Source: a bacterium
GTDB taxonomy: Bacteria > Bacillota_I > Bacilli_A > RF39 > UBA660
Assembly (NCBI GenBank): GCA_029012525.1
Contig: JAQXMG010000001.1
Location: forward strand, 1-7,744
Direction: 5' to 3'
DNA: 7,744 bases
Numbering within the stretch: position 1 is the first letter of the stretch; every line of letters begins with the position of its first letter. The notes beneath the pieces are model-generated. The model searched no databases, had not been told where the DNA came from, and worked only from the letters and a program-made list of their open reading frames with translations. Of this stretch, positions 1-6,204 are shown one piece after another. Both the position numbers and the translations under genes were made by a program.

Positions 1-701
1 AAGATCCTGCAGATAATGTAGGATTATGTACAATAACAGTAACAGGACTTGATACGGAAGCTCCAACAGTTGTTTTATCAAAAACAGGTGGTAATGGTTC
101 AGCAACAATTAGTGCAACAATTGATGATAATACTGGAGTAGTAGGTTATGCAATTACAACTTCGACTGCAACACCAACTTCATGGACAGAAATAACAAGT
201 ACACCATCAACAACAGCATCATTTACTAAAACAAGCGCAGGAACATATTACGTTCATGCAAAAGATGCTAATGGTAATACAGGTTATTCAAGTGTATCTT
301 TAAGTTTATCAAGAAATAGTAATTGTAGTTGTTCGGCATATAAACAAAGTTGTACTGAAACATGTCAGGATACAACTTGTGCTGAATATGATACCTGTGC
401 AAAATGTGGATGTGCTTCATATAATTCATATACAGAGACTAGAACATATTGTACTCAGTCAAATGATAATGCATCTCAGACTTGTAATGCTTATGGTTGT
501 TATAAGACAACTTGTAAGGCTTCAACTGATGGATTTTGTTCTTCAACTGATACTGCATATTATTGTACTGAATATACAGCATATTGTGGAGCTTATAAGA
601 GTTGTTCATCATGTAGTTGCTTAAGATATAATCAAAGTTGTACAACAACTTGTCGTGATACATCAACCTGTGAAACTTATTCAGCTTGTTGGTTATCATA
701 A
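1..701 (+). CDS. Ig-like surface protein with cysteine-rich C-terminus, 3' part only
   Basis: The reading frame is open from base 3 to a TAA at 699-701, giving 232 residues; the start lies outside the window. Residues 1-17 look like the end of one Ig-like module (DPADNVG ending). Residues 18-103 form a second: an APTVVLSKTG opening, Thr/Ser-rich beta strands, and a YYVHAKDANGNTG ending typical of bacterial Ig-like repeats in large surface proteins. From residue 108 to the end the protein changes character: 22 cysteines in 125 residues, with Ser, Thr, Tyr and Asn between them and almost no hydrophobic stretch. There is no LPXTG motif and no C-terminal membrane helix, so the anchoring mode is not visible. 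I infer an exported adhesin or cell-surface protein whose tail is either disulfide-bonded or metal-binding. Exact function is unknown. The gene is followed within five bases by the promoter of the next operon, and I see no terminator of its own. Confidence 0.8.
   Translation, partial: DPADNVGLCTITVTGLDTEAPTVVLSKTGGNGSATISATIDDNTGVVGYAITTSTATPTSWTEITSTPSTTASFTKTSAGTYYVHAKDANGNTGYSSVSLSLSRNSNCSCSAYKQSCTETCQDTTCAEYDTCAKCGCASYNSYTETRTYCTQSNDNASQTCNAYGCYKTTCKASTDGFCSSTDTAYYCTEYTAYCGAYKSCSSCSCLRYNQSCTTTCRDTSTCETYSACWLS
324..398 (+). repeat. Cysteine-rich coding repeat, copy 1
   Basis: This encodes 25 residues with the spacing C-x-C-x6-C-x3-C-x4-C-x5-C (CSCSAYKQSC then TETCQDTTC). It matches the second copy at 612-689 in nearly all cysteine spacings and in the shared Tyr, QSC, T-C and DT positions. 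It is a repeat at protein level; the DNA copies are diverged. Confidence 0.75.
612..689 (+). repeat. Cysteine-rich coding repeat, copy 2
   Basis: This encodes 26 residues with the spacing C-x-C-x6-C-x3-C-x5-C-x5-C (CSCLRYNQSC then TTTCRDTSTC), ending four codons before the stop. It differs from copy 1 by one inserted residue between the fourth and fifth cysteines. The 399-611 stretch between the copies holds ten further cysteines in looser spacing. Confidence 0.75.
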
Positions 702-705
702 GTGC

Positions 706-734
706 TTGACGTTTATAAAAACTTGTGATAAAGT
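706..734 (+). promoter_or_regulatory. Probable sigma-A promoter of the T-box/thrS operon
   Basis: A TTGACG -35 box (706-711) is followed after 17 bases by TAAAGT (729-734), with a TG dinucleotide one base upstream of the -10 (extended -10). Transcription would start near 741, just before the base of T-box stem I. It begins five bases after the stop codon of the surface-protein gene, which supports an independent transcription unit. Confidence 0.6.
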
Positions 735-740
735 AAATTT

Positions 741-955
741 TGTAAATGCGATGAATAAGGACACGATTATTATATTTATTTAAAAAGAGAATTAGTGGTT
801 GGTGTAAACTAATAAATAATATAATAATTACTACCTTAAAGCAGAGCTAGAAATAGATATTCCGGGTAATTCCGTTATTAATTATAAAGTTATAAGGTAG
901 GATGGTACCGCGTAAAAAGACGCTCCTTGATTGAGGTGTGTCTTTTATTTTTTTT
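741..955 (+). promoter_or_regulatory. T-box riboswitch leader, threonine specifier (ACU)
   Basis: This leader senses uncharged tRNA-Thr and lets transcription read through to thrS. Stem I is visible. The basal AAGG (757-760) pairs with CCTT (834-837), and ATTATTATATT (766-776) pairs perfectly with AATATAATAAT (818-828). The internal loop between these helices has a 3' side reading T-ACT-A (829-833), so the specifier is ACU at 830-832, a Thr codon followed by the usual A. The distal part carries the typical AGAG (787-790) and GGTTGGTG loop (797-804), closed by ATTAGT/ACTAAT (791-796 with 808-813). The 14-base T-box core is AGGATGGTACCGCG (899-912). The antiterminator pairs AGGA (899-902) with TCCT (924-927) and GCGT (910-913) with ACGC (920-923), leaving the seven-base bulge TGGTACC. 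UGGU in that bulge would pair with an ACCA tRNA end. The specifier and the downstream thrS agree independently. Confidence 0.95.
915..955 (+). terminator. T-box attenuator terminator
   Basis: The stem runs 915-928 against 933-946. AAAAGAC pairs with GTCTTTT, then comes G-T, C-G, one T-T mismatch, CCT with AGG, and a four-base loop; a run of eight T follows at 948-955. The 5' arm contains the ACGCTCCT (920-927) needed by the antiterminator, so the two structures exclude each other. With charged tRNA-Thr this hairpin should stop transcription before position 974. Confidence 0.92.
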
Positions 956-973
956 AGGGGGGAGAAAAATTAT

Positions 974-1468
974 ATGAATAAAAAAATTTTTGATGGTATG
1001 ACAATTTCTATGGCAGAATTTTTGTATAATTATATGGGTATTGAAGATTCAAAAATTTTTATAATAACTCATGATGATATAAAAATACTTTTGCCAGATT
1101 TGAAAAGATATTCAATTTGTAATTTAAAAAAAGATTTATCACTTTTGTATGATGGAGATATTATATTAGTAAAAGATCCAAAAGGTAATATAGTTCCATA
1201 TTATAATCCTTTAAGATATTTAGATATTATTCCAACTGATTTAAAAGAAGTTGAAAAACCAATTAAAAAGAATAGTAAAAAAGAAATAAAGGAAATTGAT
1301 AATCTTACAAATTATGAATTAAAATTTGAATATTTGGCTACAAAGAAAAATCATAAATATAAAATGTGTAGAATATTAAAAAAAGAAATTTTAGAAAGAG
1401 GAATAAAAGGAGCTGGAAAAAAGAAAAAAATAATAGAAAAATTAAAAGGAGAGATAGAAAATGATTAA
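974..1468 (+). CDS. Unrecognised 164-residue protein, first gene of the thrS operon
   Basis: I do not recognise this protein. It starts at ATG 974, preceded by a strong AGGGGGGAG site (956-964) with a nine-base spacer. An in-frame GTG at 938 lies inside the terminator hairpin and is not a plausible start. Residues 1-90 look globular: alternating hydrophobic segments such as KIFIITHDDIKILLPDL (about 27-43) and GDIILVKDPKGNIVPYY (about 61-77). Residues 91-164 are strongly basic, with 21 lysines in 74 residues, and include a probable amphipathic helical stretch (NYELKFEYLATKKNHKYK, then CRILKKEILERG) and a KKKK run at 149-152. No signal peptide or membrane segment is visible, so it is likely cytoplasmic. 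The basic tail could bind RNA; that is inference only. It overlaps thrS by 8 bp (ATGATTAA) and shares its Thr T-box, so it should be made together with ThrRS under threonine limitation. Confidence 0.85.
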   Translation: MNKKIFDGMTISMAEFLYNYMGIEDSKIFIITHDDIKILLPDLKRYSICNLKKDLSLLYDGDIILVKDPKGNIVPYYNPLRYLDIIPTDLKEVEKPIKKNSKKEIKEIDNLTNYELKFEYLATKKNHKYKMCRILKKEILERGIKGAGKKKKIIEKLKGEIEND

Positions 1469-3212
1469 TATAAAAGAAAATGAAAAATTAAATATTTTAA
1501 ACCATAGTTGTGCTCATTTACTTGCCCATGCTGTAAAGCATTTATATAAAGATGCTAAATTTTGGGTTGGACCAGTAATTGAAAATGGATTTTATTACGA
1601 TATTGATTTAGGAGATAATGTTCTAAAAGAAGATGATTTAGTAGAAATTGAAAAAGAAATGAAAAAGATAGCTAAATCTGACAAGCTAATAAAAAGAATA
1701 GAATTAACTAAAGATGAAGCATTAGAGATGTTTAAAGATGATCCTTATAAAGTTGATTTAATTAACAATATGAGTGATGATGAAGTAATTAGTGCTTATA
1801 AACAAGATGATTTTACTGATCTTTGTCGTGGACCACATATGCCAAGTACTAAATCTATGAAATATTTTAAATTATTAAAGGTTAGTGGTGCTTACTATAA
1901 AGGAGATTCTAAAAATAAAATGCTTCAAAGAATCTATGGAGTATGTTTTGAAACTGAAGAAGATCTTAATAATTATCTAGCTTATTTAGAAGAATTAAAA
2001 CAAAGAGATCATAGAAAGATAGGAAAAGATTTAGATATTTTTATGACTCATGAGTTAGTAGGTTCAGGACTTCCACTTTGGCTTCCAAATGGTGCTTTTA
2101 TCTTTCATGAACTTGAAGAATATATAAGAGAAAAAGAAGTTAAATTAGGTTATAGTCATGTTTATACTCCAGTTTTAGCAACTTCAAATCTTTATAAAAT
2201 AAGTGGTCACTGGGATCATTATCGTGACGATATGTTTCCTTTAATGGAAAAAGATGGAGAAGAATTTGTTCTTCGTCCAATGAATTGTCCACATCATATG
2301 TTAATATATAAAAATACCTTACATTCTTATAAAGACTTACCAATCAGAATTGGTGAACTTGCTCATGATTTTAGATTTGAAGCAAGTGGTGCAGTATGTG
2401 GTCTTGAAAGAGTTAGAACATTTTGTCAAAATGATGCCCATATCTTTGTAAGACCTGATCAAATAGAAGAAGAATTTGGTAGAGTTGTCAACTTAATCTT
2501 AGATGTTTATAAAGATTTTGATATAACACCAACATCATTTAGACTATCATTAAGAGATAAAAATAATAAAGAAAAATACTTTGATGATGATGAAATGTGG
2601 GAAAAAGCAGAAAGTATGTTAAGAAAAGTTTTAACTGATTTAAAAATTGACTTTGTTGAAGCAGAAGGTGAAGCTGCCTTTTATGGACCAAAATTAGATG
2701 TTCAAGTAAAAAGTGCAATAGGACATGAGCTTACACTTTCAACTTGTCAACTTGATTTTTTACTTCCAGAAAGATTTGATTTAACATATGTTGATTCTGA
2801 TAGATTTAAAAGAAGACCTGTAGTTCTTCATCGTGCCATATTAGGTTCAATTGATAGATTTGTTGCTTACTTACTTGAAAATACTAAAGGCGCTTTAAAA
2901 ACATGGCTTGCACCAATTCAAGTAAATATTTTACCTGTTAATAATAATTATCATTTAGATTATGCTAATGAAGTTAAGAAATTATTGGAGCTTAATAATA
3001 TAAGAGTACAAATTGATGATAGAGAAGAAAAACTAGGGTATCGTATGCGTGAATCTGTAACTAAAAAAATACCATATACTTTAGTTTTAGGAGATAATGA
3101 AAAAGAACAAGAACTTATAACTTACAGAAAATATGGTAGTGAAGATAAAGTAAGTGTAAATTTAAATGAATTTACTACTTATTTAAAAGATATTATAGAT
3201 AACAAAAAATAG
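1461..3212 (+). CDS. thrS: Threonyl-tRNA synthetase lacking the N-terminal TGS domain
   Basis: This class II synthetase attaches threonine to tRNA-Thr and edits mischarged Ser-tRNA-Thr. At 583 residues it is shorter than the roughly 640 usual in Bacillus or E. coli. It opens almost directly on the editing domain, so the TGS domain of about 60 residues is absent. Editing-site residues are intact: H15 and H19 (HSCAH) with C122 and H126 (CRGPH). The catalytic core shows the zinc ligands C276 (MNCPHH), H327 (NDAHIF) and H457 (VLHRAI). Motif 2 is around 305-319 (RFEASGAVCGLERVR) and motif 3 is around 457-467. The anticodon-binding domain occupies about 480-583 (TWLAPIQVNILPV, then DDREEKLGYRMRE). 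ATG 1461 has AGGAGAG at 1447-1453 and overlaps the upstream gene by 8 bp, suggesting translational coupling. No TGS-like coding sequence lies in frame upstream. Expression is controlled by the Thr T-box. Confidence 0.97.
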   Translation: MINIKENEKLNILNHSCAHLLAHAVKHLYKDAKFWVGPVIENGFYYDIDLGDNVLKEDDLVEIEKEMKKIAKSDKLIKRIELTKDEALEMFKDDPYKVDLINNMSDDEVISAYKQDDFTDLCRGPHMPSTKSMKYFKLLKVSGAYYKGDSKNKMLQRIYGVCFETEEDLNNYLAYLEELKQRDHRKIGKDLDIFMTHELVGSGLPLWLPNGAFIFHELEEYIREKEVKLGYSHVYTPVLATSNLYKISGHWDHYRDDMFPLMEKDGEEFVLRPMNCPHHMLIYKNTLHSYKDLPIRIGELAHDFRFEASGAVCGLERVRTFCQNDAHIFVRPDQIEEEFGRVVNLILDVYKDFDITPTSFRLSLRDKNNKEKYFDDDEMWEKAESMLRKVLTDLKIDFVEAEGEAAFYGPKLDVQVKSAIGHELTLSTCQLDFLLPERFDLTYVDSDRFKRRPVVLHRAILGSIDRFVAYLLENTKGALKTWLAPIQVNILPVNNNYHLDYANEVKKLLELNNIRVQIDDREEKLGYRMRESVTKKIPYTLVLGDNEKEQELITYRKYGSEDKVSVNLNEFTTYLKDIIDNKK

Positions 3213-3247
3213 CAAGTATTAGTTTATTTGCTTTTTTTCTTTTTTTT
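3205..3247 (+). terminator. Intrinsic terminator of the thrS operon
   Basis: AGCAAGTA (3211-3218) pairs with TATTTGCT (3225-3232) with one G-T wobble around a six-base loop. It is flanked by A-rich bases and followed by a T-rich tract to 3247. The stem overlaps the thrS TAG stop (3210-3212). Confidence 0.85.
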
Positions 3248-3256
3248 AACATAATA

Positions 3257-3286
3257 TTTACTATAAAATGACTTTTGTGTTATTAT
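3257..3286 (+). promoter_or_regulatory. Probable promoter of the thioredoxin-fold/trmL operon
   Basis: TTTACT (3257-3262) and TATTAT (3281-3286) are separated by 18 bases. Transcription would begin near 3293, leaving a leader of about 23 bases. This places the upstream in-frame ATG at 3268 inside the promoter and supports translation from 3316. In so AT-rich a sequence, matches to a -10 box are common, so confidence is moderate. Confidence 0.5.
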
Positions 3287-3315
3287 ATAAATATAAGAAA
3301 AAAAGAGGAATAATT

Positions 3316-3822
3316 ATGAAAAATAAAACTATTAAAAACTATTTTATACTTTTTGGTATATTTGTTGTAACTTTTGTTATTTGTTTTTATCTATTTTCAT
3401 GGATTAAGCAATATAACGAAGTAAAATTAGGGGAACCAATTATTGTCAACACTTTAAAAGAAATAAAATATGATAATTTAGATAATTATTTAAAAGAAAA
3501 TGAAGTTATTGCAGTTTATATGTGTACAACTTATGAAAATTCTTGTAGAACATTTGAAAAAAAATTTTCTACTTTTGTTAAAGAACAAAGTTTAACGGAT
3601 AACATTTTGTATCTTAATTTAGGATATAAAAGTGTTGAAAATAATTTATTAAATAACTTATACAATAAATATAAAAATGAATATTTAATAAAGAAAATTA
3701 CTAATTATCCTACAATTGTTATATTTAATAATGGTAAAATAATTGATTTTTTAACTATTACTAGTAATTATAATATGGATATGGTAGAAGAGTTTTTGGG
3801 AGGATATGATATAAATGATTAA
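3316..3822 (+). CDS. Membrane-anchored thioredoxin-fold protein without CxxC
   Basis: The ATG at 3316 has GAGGA (3305-3309) six bases upstream; the alternative ATG at 3268 falls in the promoter and lacks a good ribosome site. The 168-residue product has a hydrophobic N-terminal segment (about residues 9-30, rich in Ile, Phe and Val), most likely an uncleaved membrane anchor. The rest is then outside the cytoplasm. About 64-145 resemble a thioredoxin fold: a beta strand VIAVYM, a helix CRTFEKKF after the active-site position, a strand NILYLNL, and a conserved cis-proline segment NYPTIVIFNNGK (P132). The usual WCxxC is replaced: E74-N-S-C77 occupies the CxxC position, and a second cysteine, C70, lies further upstream (C-x6-C). 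A normal dithiol oxidoreductase is therefore unlikely; a single reactive thiol, an unusual disulfide or a binding role are possible. It overlaps trmL by 8 bp, though no functional link is obvious. Confidence 0.8.
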   Translation: MKNKTIKNYFILFGIFVVTFVICFYLFSWIKQYNEVKLGEPIIVNTLKEIKYDNLDNYLKENEVIAVYMCTTYENSCRTFEKKFSTFVKEQSLTDNILYLNLGYKSVENNLLNNLYNKYKNEYLIKKITNYPTIVIFNNGKIIDFLTITSNYNMDMVEEFLGGYDIND

Positions 3823-4321
3823 TATAGTTTTATACGAACCAGAAATACCACAAAATACAGGAAATATTATGCGTACTTGTGTTGCAACTGGTTCTGTTTT
3901 ACATTTAATTGAGCCACTTGGTTTTTTACTTAATGATAAAACTATTAAAAGATGTGGAGTTAATTATATCGATAAATTAAAATATTATGTCTATCCATCT
4001 TATGAAGACTTTTTAAGTAAAAATAAGGGAACTTTTTACTATTTTACAAGATATGGAAAAAAACCTCATACTTCATTTGACTATAGTAATAAAGATGAAA
4101 ATATTTATTTAATTTTTGGTAAAGAATCAACTGGTATTCCAAAAGAAATTTTAAAAGATAATTTAAATAATTGTATGAGAATACCTATGACAAAAGATGT
4201 TAGAGCCCTTAACTTATCAAATTGTGTTGCAATAGTAACATATGAAGTGTTAAGACAACAAGATTATAGAGATTTGTTAAAAACAGAACCTCATAAAGGG
4301 GAAAATTATTTAGAAGACTAA
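3815..4321 (+). CDS. trmL: tRNA (cytidine(34)-2'-O)-methyltransferase, SPOUT family
   Basis: TrmL (YibK/CspR type) uses S-adenosylmethionine to methylate the 2'-OH of the wobble nucleotide in certain leucine tRNAs. The 168-residue length is typical of the single-domain SPOUT enzymes. The family motifs are all present: the N-terminal YEPEIPQNTGNIMRTC (about 7-22) including NTGN and the following arginine, LIFGKESTGIP (about 98-108), and the knot-forming IPMTKDVRALNLSNCVAIVTYE (about 123-144). These form the SAM-binding trefoil knot. The start at ATG 3815 overlaps the preceding stop (ATGATTAA). The ribosome site GGGAGG (3798-3803) is 11 bases away, longer than usual, so coupling to the upstream gene is likely. 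An ATG at 3806 reaches a stop after two codons and is not the start. The gene ends in the bidirectional terminator at 4321. Confidence 0.95.
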   Translation: MINIVLYEPEIPQNTGNIMRTCVATGSVLHLIEPLGFLLNDKTIKRCGVNYIDKLKYYVYPSYEDFLSKNKGTFYYFTRYGKKPHTSFDYSNKDENIYLIFGKESTGIPKEILKDNLNNCMRIPMTKDVRALNLSNCVAIVTYEVLRQQDYRDLLKTEPHKGENYLED

Positions 4322-4351
4322 AAAACTAACCAAAATTATTGGTTAGTTTTT
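4321..4351. terminator. Bidirectional terminator shared by trmL and rnjA
   Basis: AAAAACTAACCA (4321-4332) pairs perfectly with TGGTTAGTTTTT (4340-4351), extended by one A-T pair (4333 with 4339) around a five-base loop. A-rich and T-rich flanks give a U-run in both directions. It starts on the last base of the trmL stop codon. The rnjA stop (TTA on the plus strand, 4336-4338) lies in the loop, so the final codons of rnjA are encoded in one arm. Confidence 0.9.
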
Positions 4352-6018
4352 ATATTAGATATTATCGGAAGAACTATTGGTTTTCTTCCTGTTTCCATTT
4401 TTATAAAATTAGAAACATCTTTAGTTAATTCTTGTTTTATATCTTGATAAGTATATTTTGGATTTTTAAAGCTTTTATTAATTGACTTAATAGCAACTTT
4501 TTCAATTTTATTAATTAATTCTTCATTTTCATTTATTAAAATAAATCCACGGGTTGTAATCATTGGTTTTGTAAGTAATTTTTTATTTTCCATATTTATA
4601 TTAGCAATTATTACTAATATGCCGTCATTAGCCATAATTTTTCTATCGTTAAGAACAGCTCCTGATACTTCACCAATTCTACTGCCATCAACATATGATT
4701 CATTAACATCTATAGATCCAACATGATTAACATTTCCATTATCTAGTTCTAGAATATCTCCATTATCTAGTATAAAGGTATTTTCTTTTGGAATATCACA
4801 TTCCATTCCCCATTTTGCATGTTTTTTAAGCATTCTATATTCACCATGAATAGGCATAAGATATTTTGGTCTAATTAATCTTATCATCAATTTTAATTCA
4901 TCACTCATAGCATGACCTGAAGCGTGAATTTCTCTTTCATTAGATGTAGTGTAAACTTTTACTCCTTTTAAATAAAGATTATTTATTGTTCTTGCAATAG
5001 CATTGGCATTACCTGGTATAGCAGAACTTGAGAAAATAACAACGTCATCTGGTCTTAATGATATCTGTTTATGAATTCCATCTGCAATACGAGAAAGTGC
5101 TGCTAAAGGTTCTCCTTGAGTTCCTGTACATAAAAGTACTACTTCATTAGGTTTTAATGTATTAGCAACTTCAGGTGATATGATAACATCTTTTGCATCA
5201 ATATAACCACCTTCCATAGAAATATTGATATTATTTTCCATACTTCTACCAAAAATACATACTTTTCTATTATATTCTTTAGATGTTTCAATAATATGTT
5301 TTAATCTATAAATATTTGATGCAAAAGTTGCAATGATTAATCTGTTATTAGTATGTTTTGCAAAAACTTCATGAACTGCTTCGTCAACCTTAGATTCAGA
5401 TAGGGAAAATCCTTCATCCAAAGCATTAGTTGAATCTGCCATAAGAAGAGTTACGCCTTCTTTTGATATTTCAGCCATTTTAGGAAAGTCTGCAACTGGT
5501 CCAATTGGTGTTAAATCCATCTTAAAATCTCCAGTTTGAACAATATTTCCGTTTGGTGTTTTAATATATATTCCATGTGAATCTGGAACAGAGTGGGTTG
5601 TTCTAAAAAATGATACCTCAAAATTTCTAAATTTTAACTTATCGTTACTTGTATAAACACGTAATCCATTATAGTTAATATTTTTTTCTTCCAATTTTTT
5701 CTTAATTAATGCGTAAGCTTGATTTGGTGCGAAAATTGATGGAATATGAACATTTTGTAATAAAAATGGAATACCACCTATATGATCTTCATGACCATGA
5801 GTAATTATTAAAGTTTTAATCTTCTTTTCGTTTTTCTTTAAAAAATCAAAATCAGGTAAAACATAATCAATACCACGTAGTTCTTCATCTGGGAATAAAA
5901 CACCAGCATCGATTATTATTATCTCATTGTTATGCATTATACAATACATATTTTTACCAACTTCGCCTAAACCACCTAACGCAAAGACATAAGTCTTATC
6001 TGGTTTAAACTTAAACAT
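4336..6018 (-). CDS. rnjA: Ribonuclease J (J1 type)
   Basis: RNase J1 is a cytoplasmic 5'-3' exonuclease and endonuclease central to mRNA decay and rRNA maturation in Bacillota. The 560-residue protein has the full metallo-beta-lactamase/beta-CASP layout: GGLGEVGKNMY at 15-25, the zinc-binding HGHEDH at 74-79, H142 (TTHSVPDS), D164 (TGDF), a beta-CASP region with ATFASN (230-235), GEPLAAL (302-308) and SSSAIPGN (330-337), then SGH (H369) and PIHGE (H391), followed by the C-terminal domain. In B. subtilis J2 the first zinc motif and the PIHGE histidine are degenerate; here both are intact, so this is a J1-type enzyme expected to be active. The conserved end RKPIVLPII is extended by SNIKTNQ, partly encoded in the terminator hairpin. 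The start has GGAGG (minus strand, 6028-6032) nine bases upstream. It is transcribed alone, divergently from the HTH gene. Confidence 0.97.
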   Translation of the reverse strand: MFKFKPDKTYVFALGGLGEVGKNMYCIMHNNEIIIIDAGVLFPDEELRGIDYVLPDFDFLKKNEKKIKTLIITHGHEDHIGGIPFLLQNVHIPSIFAPNQAYALIKKKLEEKNINYNGLRVYTSNDKLKFRNFEVSFFRTTHSVPDSHGIYIKTPNGNIVQTGDFKMDLTPIGPVADFPKMAEISKEGVTLLMADSTNALDEGFSLSESKVDEAVHEVFAKHTNNRLIIATFASNIYRLKHIIETSKEYNRKVCIFGRSMENNINISMEGGYIDAKDVIISPEVANTLKPNEVVLLCTGTQGEPLAALSRIADGIHKQISLRPDDVVIFSSSAIPGNANAIARTINNLYLKGVKVYTTSNEREIHASGHAMSDELKLMIRLIRPKYLMPIHGEYRMLKKHAKWGMECDIPKENTFILDNGDILELDNGNVNHVGSIDVNESYVDGSRIGEVSGAVLNDRKIMANDGILVIIANINMENKKLLTKPMITTRGFILINENEELINKIEKVAIKSINKSFKNPKYTYQDIKQELTKDVSNFIKMETGRKPIVLPIISNIKTNQ

Positions 6019-6068
6019 TATAATTTTCCTCCTTTTTTTAAATATTTATAAAAGAATCAACCGATATA

Positions 6069-6097
6069 ATTATATAATAAAAACGTTTAAAAGTCCA
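6069..6097 (-). promoter_or_regulatory. Probable rnjA promoter
   Basis: On the minus strand TGGACT (6097-6092) stands 17 bases upstream of a perfect TATAAT (6074-6069). Transcription would start near 6062, giving a leader of about 44 bases with GGAGG before the ATG. Confidence 0.6.
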
Positions 6098-6112
6098 TAT
6101 ATTTTAAAAAAA

Positions 6113-6168
6113 TGTAAATTGCAACTCAAACTTTACAAAAAATCAACTATAAATTGGTAGAATGTAAA
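6113..6168. promoter_or_regulatory. Three TGTAAA elements, possible operator of the HTH gene
   Basis: The hexamer TGTAAA occurs at 6113-6118 and 6163-6168, and its reverse complement TTTACA at 6132-6137. The first and last sit in a longer direct repeat, AATGTAAA. The inverted pair CTTTACA (6131-6137) and TGTAAAAG (6163-6170) forms an imperfect dyad, and the last copy lies between the -35 and -10 of the plus-strand promoter. An autoregulatory binding site for the downstream HTH protein is possible. A/T-rich hexamers recur by chance in this base composition, so the call is weak. Confidence 0.3.
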
Positions 6169-6181
6169 AGTGTGATATAAT
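6154..6181 (+). promoter_or_regulatory. Probable promoter of the HTH/membrane protein gene
   Basis: TTGGTA (6154-6159) and a perfect TATAAT (6176-6181) are 16 bases apart. The ribosome site GAGGTGA (6194-6200) lies just before ATG 6205, leaving a leader of about 17 bases. It diverges from the rnjA promoter across a gap of roughly 60 bp. Confidence 0.6.
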
Positions 6182-6204
6182 AAAATTGGTTTTGAGGTGA
6201 GAAA

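Noticed and set aside
379..624. Plus-strand open frame of 81 codons and an overlapping minus-strand frame (439-699)
   Set aside because: Both lie inside the cysteine-rich coding region, have composition set by the codons of the real frame (many Leu/Ile/His/Met or Tyr/Asn), and lack ribosome sites.
938..973. Upstream GTG start for the 164-residue protein
   Set aside because: It lies in the T-box terminator stem and has no ribosome site; ATG 974 has a strong one.
2140..2343. Minus-strand open frame of 67 codons
   Set aside because: It is antisense to the thrS catalytic core, with no ribosome site and no recognisable protein.
3268..3315. Upstream ATG start for the thioredoxin-fold protein
   Set aside because: It falls between the predicted -35 and -10 boxes and would put a basic KYKKKRG stretch before the membrane anchor; ATG 3316 has GAGGA six bases upstream.
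1459..3828. The same 14 bases (AAATGATTAATATA) at both overlapping gene junctions (1459-1472 and 3813-3826)
   Set aside because: It is explained by both upstream proteins ending in Asn-Asp-stop and both downstream ones starting Met-Ile-Asn-Ile; no flanking similarity suggests a mobile or recombination site.
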